Of a stretch of 64,000 nt of DNA, positions 56,278-64,000 are shown one piece after another. The stretch comes from Limnephilus marmoratus (taxonomy: Eukaryota > Arthropoda > Insecta > Trichoptera > Limnephilidae). The notes beneath the pieces were generated by a model. The model did not search any database, was not told the DNA's origin, and saw only the letters and a list, made by a program, of their open reading frames with translations. The stretch spans positions 25,966,104 to 26,030,103 of the forward strand of contig OU862917.1 of NCBI GenBank assembly GCA_917880885.1. The letters are read 5' to 3'. The stretch's first letter is position 1. Each line of letters starts with the position of its first letter. The position numbers were made by a program, and so were the translations under genes.

Positions 56278-57646
56278 CAGGGCCGTATTTACACTTTTCA
56301 TCCGTATAGGCCACTTTATTTGCGCCGCCCCTTCCTCCTTCTTAGAAGTTGCCCCCTACCATGATCACTCACTTGTAGGCTTTTATTAGGTGACGCACAA
56401 TTTAAAAAATAAATATTAAAATCCATAAAAAACAGATACCGTCAGTACATCAACATACGAGCTCTGAATTTAAGCACTCACTTTATTTTGTCTTTCCAAA
56501 ATACGATTAGTAAGCAAATAAAGGTAGCCCACTGCCCAAGCATTTTTTGTGAAATATTCGCACCATAATAGCACGACGCAATCCGCGGTGCCGTACGGGA
56601 TCACTGGGCGTCTCAAGGTTCTTTTAAGGGGAAAATAGGCGTAGAGGCTTCAAAAAATCCTTTTTTTCATAAATCGATGGAAGAACTATTTCAAAAATAT
56701 TTTCTAAAAATTTAAAACAAAAATTCCACGCCATTTAAAAGTTACATGCGTTTGAGTGAGTGTCCCTCGGCCGGACTATCACTATTTTACTGCCAGTCTT
56801 ATTTTCAAACGGATTTTTCTCGAAACTACTTTTTTCGAATTTATGTAACCTCTAGCTCCTACAGTTTTTTATCAATCTTCATCAAACTCAGCACATAGTT
56901 TCTTTATATAAATGCGCTCTATTTGAACCTCAATCCTAAACAATATCTTTATTTTAACATTTTTTTTAATAGCAAAAAACGTTTAAAAGAATGTTAAAAA
57001 ATCGTAAGTAAATTTTCACATTTGAATATATTAGAAATAATAATTTTCGATTTTTTTGTAAGAAGTGAGGTTCAAATAGAAGAAAAACTTATAAAAAACT
57101 ATTCTTATTTGAAAAATTGATTTCGGATGAAAATTGTGACCTCCAGGAGTTACACAAATTGTCCTGCCGGATGGCGACTTACAATGCACGGCAGTTAATA
57201 TCTGCGTTATTTTTTGAGGAAATTATTTGAAAATTTCAGAATATACTCTTGAATAAGAGTAAAATGACCACAAGGTATAAGTAAAATATATATATTTCTT
57301 ATGTATTTAAAAAAACATGAAAATCACTAAAAATACGAGGTCCTTCACCTATTTCTCCCCTTAAACGCTCGTGCAATAAAAGTAGCCCACTGCCAAAGGC
57401 TTTTTTGTGAAATATTCGCACCACAATCACCGGTCCCGTATTAGAACGTTGGGCATTGAATGACACAAATATGCGGTCCCGTACGGGACCACTGGGCGTC
57501 TAAAGGTTAATAGATAGAAAACTCTATCGTTGTTATTTATAATCGTACAAAAATTTAACGGCTTACCAAAACGAGCGAGCGCCGCCCCCTGAACTCTGCC
57601 GCCCCTAGGCCGCGGCCTATAAGGCCTATTGACAAATCCAGGACTG
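56278..57646. mobile_element. Non-autonomous hAT element (TSD CACCTACC) with nested element
   Basis: Left CAGGGCCGTATTTACAC and right, inverted, CAGTCCTGGATTTGTC, both followed by ...TAGGCC; exact 8-bp duplication CACCTACC (56270-56277, 57647-57654). Two direct repeats (GTAGCCCACTGCC ... GTGAAATATTCGCACCA ... CCACTGGGCGTC) lie at 56523-56620 and 57380-57510, on either side of a nested element. No transposase frame. Confidence 0.85.
56638..57360. mobile_element. TTAA-flanked nested element
   Basis: Ends GGGGAAAATAGGCGTAGAGG and, inverted, GGGGAGAAATAGGTGAAGG, flanked by TTAA at 56634-56637 and 57361-57364. A TTAA target fits piggyBac-type insertion. The interior has several long inverted segments (AGAAATAATAATTTTCG area) but no transposase. 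Confidence 0.65.
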
Positions 57647-57654
57647 CACCTACC

Positions 57655-58251
57655 TGCTTGCTTGATGAATGTTTGGAAAGAGAATTATCATTGCGATTGA
57701 TACGTTTCTTTGGACAAATTATATACATAATTCCCTACTTGAAATTAAAAATATATTTACATACCTACTAACAAATCTTCTGTTTAATTTCAGAGGAAAT
57801 TTTGATTTTGATTTAATAAATAAGAAAACTTTAAAAACATATATATTTGCTGGGCACGAGGTCTACTGAACTTCGTCCAACTTCGGCAGAACTTTGTCCA
57901 TTTCATGTATAATAATGATAAGGAGATAAACGAATAAATAAATGACGTGTAGAATAATTTAAAAATGAAGATGGGCATTATATAATTCTTAGGTTAATTC
58001 TATAGCAATTAAAAAAAACAATAATATTTTTCAGATTCGTATTTCGAATATTGAAAATACAAAAAAATGTTAAATAACACCATCATTATTTTATACGTAA
58101 GTAATAATTTCTCTGTATTAAAAAAAAAAACAAAAATTTTATAGCGCCATTTTGTAAAAAAAATGTTAATTGAATGATTGTATTCAATAAAATTAGCTTA
58201 ATCTATATCCATTTAACACGAACTTTATTATTTTATTATCTGATACCTACG
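57655..58251. other. Unassigned interval
   Basis: AT-rich, no supported gene. Confidence 0.2.
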
Positions 58252-58460
58252 AGGCTTACCTACATTAATTACGTGACCAGTTTTTCTCCCAATCTAGACC
58301 TCCCCCCCCCCTTCTGTGAGTTAAATTTGGGCCACTTCGTTAATTCTTTTCTTGTCACGCTTGGTACAAATGAGCGGCGGTTGGTCACGTAGTATGGTAC
58401 GTTCCCTAACGTGAGATTTTGCTGGACCCCCCCCCCTCACGTAATTAACGTATGCCCACT
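58252..58460. mobile_element. MITE, family B, copy 2, carrying a family A fragment
   Basis: The outer part (ACGTGACCAGTTTTTCTCCCAATCTAGACC-type left end; GATTTTGCTGGACCCCCC and CACGTAATTAACGTATGCCC right end) is family B. At 58353-58409 the family B core is replaced by GTCACGCTTGGTACAAATGA...GTACGTTCCCTAA, a family A half. It is a chimera of the two MITEs. Confidence 0.7.
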
Positions 58461-58474
58461 ATGTATGTGGTTTT

Positions 58475-59020
58475 CATCACAAAAAGTTTCAAAAACTAAC
58501 AAAATTTGGTCCGTACGATTTACGATAGGTTCGTCAAAATTTTAATTTTTCTTTATTTATTAATAGTTAAAATGCCTTTCATGTAGATTTTAATGAAATC
58601 GAATGTCACCCTTGGTTCAGTGCCGACCTTTGGTGCTAGCCCATTTAGCACGTGTTTCATCACAAAAAGTTTCAAAAACTAACAAAATTTGGTCCGTACG
58701 ATTTACGATAGGTTCGTCAAAATTTTAATTTTTCTTTATTTATTAATAGTTAAAATGCCTTTCATGTAGATTTTAATGAAATCGAATGTCACCCTTGGTT
58801 CAGTGCCGACCTTTGGTGCTAGCCCATTTAGCACGTGTTTCATCACAAAAAGTTTCAAAAACTAACAAAATTTGGTCCGTACGATTTACGATAGGTTCCT
58901 CAAAATTTTAATTTTTCTTTATTTATTAATAGTTAAAATGCCTTTCATGTAGATTTTAATGAAATCGAATGTCACCCTTGGTTCAGTGCCGACCTTTGGT
59001 GCTAGCCCATTTAGCACGTG
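58475..59020. repeat. Three tandem copies of a 183-bp unit
   Basis: CATCACAAAAAGTTTCAAAA begins units at 58475, 58658 and 58841; each ends GCTAGCCCATTTAGCACGTG. The copies are almost identical (GGTTCGTC versus GGTTCCTC is the difference I see), so the amplification is recent. No frame and no similarity to the flanks. Confidence 0.92.
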
Positions 59021-59061
59021 CTCTGCCTCTCTTACACTGAAATCGGATACGTCGTTATCCC

Positions 59062-60005
59062 CAGTACCGGATTATCCCTAAGGCAGAGTAGGCAACTGCC
59101 TAGGGGCCCCGCGTCCCGAGAAAAATTACTTGCTTGAAGCAAGTTTTTTAAAGGCGAAATAATAAGCTAAGGGTTTTAAAGGCGAAATAAAGGCATATTG
59201 TCATGATTTTTTTGGGATATGAATAATGTTGGTTTTATTTATATCATACACAGTTTGTAGTATAACATCTGAAGTATCTTTGAAAAAATTTCAATTAAAA
59301 ATATCAATAAATAAGTCCGTGAGAGCGAATCTCCGGAGGCGCCCCGAAAAAAAGTTGTTAAGCGGTGAACTCCATAACTCGTCACCGGATCATTTGAAAC
59401 AAAAAATCGAAACGCGTTTAAAAGGTAATATGTTTTCCTAGGTAGTCAGAGGGAGTTTTTTTCGATTTTTTTTTGGCAGCATTTTAAACTGAAAAAACGC
59501 GATTTTCGCTAAAAAATTTAGGTGAATTTGTTATTATAAAATGGTAAAAAACACTCCAACCTGTTGATCTATGTGTAGAAATAGTGTACAAAATTTCAAA
59601 AGCATCGGTCAAGTCAAGTCAAGATTTTGAGTTATGATGTTCACGAACTTCAGAAATGTTTGCGAGAATACCGATTTTAAAATTATTATACTCGAAATAT
59701 ACTTGAATCGAGCATGAGGGCCGGTCGCTTGAAACACTGTATCTTCGTTAGTTTTGTTTGCTCCGGTTTACTTGAAATTTGACACAATACTCTCGACATG
59801 ATGTACATTTAGAAAAAAAATTTTAAAGTTTTAAAACCTTCCCCCCCCCGCCTTAAAGCCTTATTAAGTATTTGATCAAGGGAACAAGGAGGCATTTGGA
59901 GGTCCCTTCAACCCCCCCCCCCCCCCCTCCTCCTAGTCCGCCATTGGTAAGGGGGCCCCGAGACGTGGATTGCTTAGGGGCCCCGACATGGTTAATCCGG
60001 CCCTG
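59062..60005. mobile_element. Non-autonomous hAT element (TSD GTTATCCC)
   Basis: Left CAGTACCGGATTATCCC and right, inverted, CAGGGCCGGATTAACC; both ends are followed inward by GGGGCCCC-type sequence. Exact 8-bp duplication GTTATCCC (59054-59061, 60006-60013). C-tracts at 59840-59848 and 59912-59927. No transposase frame. Confidence 0.88.
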
Positions 60006-60013
60006 GTTATCCC

Positions 60014-60854
60014 ATTTGATAATCATCAAATGTCATGCCAAGTGAATCCCATTTGATAATCATCGTTATCAAGATGATGAAAAACAGTTTTGTATTGGAA
60101 ATATTGATTTGATCGATTGGCCAGATTTTTGGATCACGATACACGCCTATATCGCATTTCTTGGGTTTTTCATACGAGGAGCAAATTTTTGGGTGAATAA
60201 TAATAAAATTTGGATGATTTGTAAAACGCCGTTTTTTGAAAAATCACCTGAAGGACACTGTACAAACTTATAATATATTTCTACAATCTTACTTCTAACT
60301 ACAGACTAGATTGCAGATAAATTATTAAAACAACTTATGGCTAAAATATTGCATCCACCGTTTCATCGATCACTGATTCAAAACTATATGTACAGTGAAT
60401 TTAATCAATGAACGCGATGCTGCGTAAAAATTTATATATGTATTTATGCATTTATGTATGTATATATATTTTTATTTATTTATTTATACTCTGTACCTAC
60501 TGGCAGAAAATATACAGGACCATACATACCTTGAAGGTCGCTTGAGATTACACGGTTTTTTTAGAGAAATTTAGATACAGTTTGCACGCAGAGGACATAA
60601 TTGGGAAACACTTGAAGCCATTATTTAATCCTGGTATATATTTTAATGAACGTGTTTGGGAAAGCAAAAGCAAAATTTTATGGTGGATGGTACAGTAGAA
60701 CAAGGATTTAATTAGAATATTTATCTTCCTAAATGAGATTCGTGCCTCGGTGAGAGATAGATTGATATGTGAGACTTCGAATAATGTTAATCTAATAATA
60801 AAAATATATTGATGTTAGTAAATGATAGAATAAAAATCAAAACTATGTATTAAG
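60014..60854. other. Unassigned interval
   Basis: A short direct repeat, CCCATTTGATAATCATC, lies at 60011 and again at about 60049. The rest is AT-rich with TATATTTATTTATTTAT runs and no gene. Confidence 0.25.
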
Positions 60855-61109
60855 AAACAAGCAAGAACAAAAGATGTCACAAAAACAATAATAAAGCTAA
60901 AGTGGAAGTGGTCAGGCCATACAATCAGGGGAAGTGAAAAATGGTCTAAATTAGTGACGAATTGGTTCACAAGAGACAAGAAGAGAAAACAGGGTAGACC
61001 ATTTAGACGGTGGGTTGATGACATCAAAGCCATAGCAGGTGGTACATGGACAAGAGTGGCTAATGATAGAAAGAAATGGCGACAGTTGGAGGAGGCCTTT
61101 GTCAACTAG
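60855..61109 (+). pseudogene. RTE-like LINE ORF C-terminus
   Basis: ARTKDVTKTIIKLKWKWSGH...RKQGRPFRRWVDDIKAIAGG TWTRVANDRKKWRQLEEAFVN* is the well-known C-terminal end of insect endonuclease-reverse transcriptases (GRP-RRW-DD, W-R-A-DR-KW-LEEAF). The frame is intact to the stop at 61107-61109; everything upstream is missing. Confidence 0.85.
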
Positions 61110-61212
61110 TGACATACAGACGGGAGTCGATGCATGATAAGTGTTGTAAATGTTATAAATAATGTAATGTAATTTACTGTCTGACTAAAGGCTATTATTA
61201 TTATTATTATTA
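61110..61212 (+). mobile_element. 3' UTR and (ATT)n tail of the RTE-like LINE
   Basis: A ~80-bp 3' UTR ends in GACTAAAGGCTATTATTATT and six to seven ATT units, the microsatellite-like tail usual for this LINE group. Confidence 0.8.
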
Positions 61213-61751
61213 GTAAAAGCTTAAATGTAATGCGGAAATCTTTTTGTAAACCGGCAAAAAAATCTCGTAGGGTAAGCTCTAATGTCATTAAATTTGAGAA
61301 TTTTTTTATCGAGGAATTCGTAGCACAATGCATTTTCAGCTTTAAATCACAATGTTACGTAGAAGGGTTTTTGGTTTTTAATTTAGGTGGGATGGTTCGT
61401 TTCATTTCATTTCAAAGTCAAAAGTGATTCGAGTAATCAATTTCCGACATATTACCCTCTCACACGATTTTTTTTTTCATTTTTACCTTAATTTTTTGCT
61501 GTATTTTCAATGAAAATGCTGAAAATGTATGCATCGAATGAACAGAAACTCCCTTTATGGGCTATATCTCCCAACGCTAATGTGAATGTATCTCCACAGT
61601 ATTGCCATCTAACCAGCTTCTCACAAACCATGTTGTGTGGGGGTTATTTGCATCCTGAATATCTAATTCAGGGGCTCAAAGGATTTCAGTGTAAGCCTTC
61701 CACTTCCCGCTTGAACATTTCCATAGGTACTCCTGCTCTTCTCTCCTGTTC
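61213..61751. other. Unassigned interval
   Basis: No gene recognised. An 81-codon plus-strand frame (61510-61755) runs into the tandem repeat and has no known motif. Confidence 0.2.
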
Positions 61752-62047
61752 TTAATTGACTTCACTTGACTTGCCCTGCCATGCCTTGCCTTGACTTGAC
61801 TTGCCTTGCTTTACCTTGCCTTGTATTTAATTACCTTGACTTACCTTGCCTTGCCTTGACTTGTCTCGCCTCGCCTGGCCTTGATCTAACTTGACTTGTC
61901 TTGCCTTGCCTCGACTTGACTTGACCTGACATAAATTGGCCTGCTATGATTCGCCATGTCTACCCTTGCCTTGTCTTGCCTTTAATTGAATTACCATACC
62001 ACGCCTTGACTTGACTTGCCTTGACTTTACTTGCATCGCATTGCCTT
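61752..62047. repeat. CTTGACTTGCCTTGC-type degenerate minisatellite
   Basis: About 300 bp built of 5-bp words CTTGM and CTTGC in variable order, with scattered changes (CTCGCC, CCATGC). All words keep a pyrimidine-rich plus strand. An old, decaying simple repeat. Confidence 0.85.
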
Positions 62048-62234
62048 GATTTTTTAATTCAATAAATCCTTTTCTACATTGTTAAAATGTGATTATTTAA
62101 AAATAAAGATATTTCCCCGTTACGATTACCCGTATCTTTTTCAATTTTTTTTTTACGTTAACTCCACACAGGAGGCCCAGACGAAAATAACTTCCCTCAG
62201 GGCCTAAGTCATCTTTAAAGATGCTGCGTGGAGG

Positions 62235-62658
62235 GTCTTTTCGAGGAAAGGAAGGAGTGAACACGGGTCTTGAAGAGACCTATGTTGTATGAGGGAGGAA
62301 ACACAGAGGTCGGCAAATCGTTCCACAGCCAAGCCGTTGAAGTCAAGAACGAGTCATAGAAACGACCCGTTCTCAATGTTGGGCGCGTGTTTGGCGTGTT
62401 TCCCGACTATGCACCGGTGCCGAGGGGATCAATGACGCTAGTTCCTTGGAGCATCTTCCATTGTAATACCGGTAGAACAAGGACAGCATTCCCACCTGAC
62501 GCCTGTGCTCTAAAGATTGCAGTCCGTCTGTTAAGATGGGAGAATCTATCAAACGGACCGCCCGTTTCTGCACATAGTCAAGGGTTTTTTTTTAGGTATT
62601 TTGGAGCTCCAGACCAGAAGTGGCTGCCAAATTCAACAGTGGGGCGCACTTGCGATTT
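62235..62658 (-). pseudogene. LINE-R ORF2 C-terminal domain, separated by stops
   Basis: QKRAVRLIDSPILTDGLQSL...SREtRQTRAQH is followed, after a small deletion and shift, by WLWNDLPTSVFPPSYNIGLF and TRVHSFLSS. The copy at 11925-12267 has the same domain with the segment TYTADMCHVRTVHLYNS that is missing here. Confidence 0.75.
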
Positions 62659-64000
62659 TTACAGGGTTAGCAGTTGTATACTATTAAAGCATCTGCGGGC
62701 CCTGTACAGTACGCCCAGTTTCTGAGAGGCTAACTTAACTCTGGTTTCAATGGAGCCCCCGTACCTGAGCTGGTCCCTTAGAGTTACACTAAGCATATCG
62801 ATGAAGGTCCTATTCGGAAAATTGCTTCCGTTGAAGAAGACTAGATTTTCATTTCGATCCCTTTTAGACGTTATCAAACATGATTGGGTCTTTGAAACAT
62901 TAAATTCGACGAGGTTATTCTTACCCCAAGAGAAAACACTCTCGAGGTAACCGTCCATTCTTTGTTTCAAAGCCCTCCGAGCTATTGGAGTTTGTGTGCC
63001 CTTTGGGGGCTTGTCAAACAAAAAGCCATCATGGACTGTACTGTCATCCGCGTAACAATGAATCGGTGCACATGACAAGAGGTCATTGATGTGCAACAGA
63101 AACAAAGTCGGTGACAGAACCGATCCCTGTGAGACGTCAGCATTTATCGAATGCGAGGAAGAGGTGAAACCGTCAGCAACCGCCTGAATCGACCTCTCCC
63201 TCAAAAAGCCGGCAATCCACGTACACAAGGATGCGGGAAGTCCGTAAGAAGACAGTTTGTTGACAAGCCCTCGGTGCCAAACCGGTCAAAGGCCTTGGAA
63301 ATATCCAGTGCAACCGTTTGGGTCTCACCGAAACTTTCCAGGCACCGCCCCCAAACATGCGTCACATACGCGAGAAGATCACCGCACGAGCGGTTCCGCC
63401 GGAATCCGTATTGACGGTCGTTAATAATTTTGTTCTTCTCGAGGTATGTGAGCAGTTTGTCGTTGATCACACGTTCCATCACCTTATGATCACACGTTCC
63501 ATCAACTGATGTGATCGCTATGGGGCGGTAGTTGGCTGGGTTGGAGCGGTCACCCTTTGGAATAGGGTGAATGATCGCTTTTTTCCAACTAGAGGGCACA
63601 GAGCCAGACTTCAGGGACATTTTGAAAAGCTTCGTCAAAACTGGAGCTATTTCTGCAGCGCACCTCTGTAATACCAGGGCAGGTATTCCGTCAGGCCCAC
63701 TAGCTTTATTAATATCAAGTCCTTGTAAGACTTGGAGTACATCCCGATGCCGGATCCTCAGCTTTTTCATATGAAAACCGCAATGAGGAACCGACGGCGG
63801 GGTAGCACCTTGATCATCGAGGGCCGAATTTTCCACGAATATTTTGCCTAATAAGTTAGCCTTTTCGGCGGCGGTATTTGCTACAGAGCCGTCAGGTCTG
63901 GTAAGAGGTGGCAGACTAGGTTTGCAGAAATTGCGACCTATTGAGCCCGCTAGCGACCAGAACGCTCTGCTGCCGTACGGGCAGGCAGCCAGCTTTCGCG
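62659..64000 (-). pseudogene. LINE-R reverse transcriptase with one frameshift
   Basis: From the right edge: SRAFWSLAGSIGRNF (linker), DINKASGPDGIPALVLQRCA, IHPIPKGDRSNPANYRPIAI, RQYGFRRNRSCGD and VALDISKAFDR, the N-terminal RT blocks. Near 63260-63330 the frame shifts by one; the next frame carries FLRERSIQAV, SQGSVLSPTLFLLHINDL, the catalytic CYADD and SKTQSCLITSK, to a stop about 62659. One shift separates two otherwise good halves. Confidence 0.85.

Larger units (their letters stand above)
62144..64000 (-). mobile_element. LINE-R (jockey-superfamily), 3' portion
   Basis: On the minus strand this holds an RT reading frame entering from beyond the right edge, a C-terminal domain, the 3' tail GGAGGCCC...CTCCTGTGTGGAGT and poly(A) (plus-strand T-run 62144-62154). 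The last ~100 bp match the 3' ends of the S2 SINEs. It is the longest LINE in the window. Confidence 0.85.

Overview
The window looks like nuclear DNA from an insect (an arthropod at least). It is AT-rich and non-coding, and it is packed with retrotransposon and DNA-transposon debris of the kinds common in insect genomes. It also carries a nuclear tRNA gene and one GC-rich exon of a Slipper/MLK-type protein kinase. TAGGTACCTA-like strings are frequent, as in Lepidoptera and some Hemiptera, but I cannot fix the order.

Host genes. I can support only a few. (1) A minus-strand exon (50417-51167) encodes the N-terminus, SH3 domain and first half of the kinase domain of a mixed-lineage kinase (slpr family). 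It ends at a consensus splice donor inside HRDLKSSN, and I find no downstream exon in the 50 kb to its left. (2) A complete tRNA-Gln(UUG) lies at 51977-52048. (3) A GC-rich, promoter-like block at about 52205-52930 is followed by a possible first coding exon on the plus strand (52996-53116).

Mobile DNA, left to right. 0-12.5 kb: a jockey-like LINE end, several PIF/Harbinger-like MITEs with TAA/TTA duplications, two hAT-type elements with exact 8-bp duplications, a broken ~160-bp tandem array, tRNA-derived SINEs and a LINE tail split by a SINE. 12.5-25.5 kb: a decayed mariner, nested hAT/MITE insertions, another LINE end and a foldback element with 9-10 bp target duplications. 25.5-36 kb: a ~640-bp dispersed repeat (two copies), a LINE 3' end with a 66-bp poly(A) tract, and a TAG-ended element with an 8-bp duplication. 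36-45 kb: tail-to-tail LINE fragments inside 155-bp direct repeats, two hAT elements sharing one target site, a second mariner, a MITE inside a MITE and the second foldback copy. 45-50 kb: LINE fragments and a long-TIR element. 53-64 kb: more LINE ends, hAT elements, a 3 x 183-bp tandem repeat and, at the right edge, a longer LINE RT reading frame on the minus strand.

The most interesting signal is RNA-like. Five different LINE 3' ends each carry a hairpin with unrelated stems but the same 17-19 nt loop plan, with base changes in stems and in an inner 3-bp helix that keep pairing. A second signal is a LINE/SINE pair sharing one 3' tail. All family names are from reading the sequence by eye; no database search was made.
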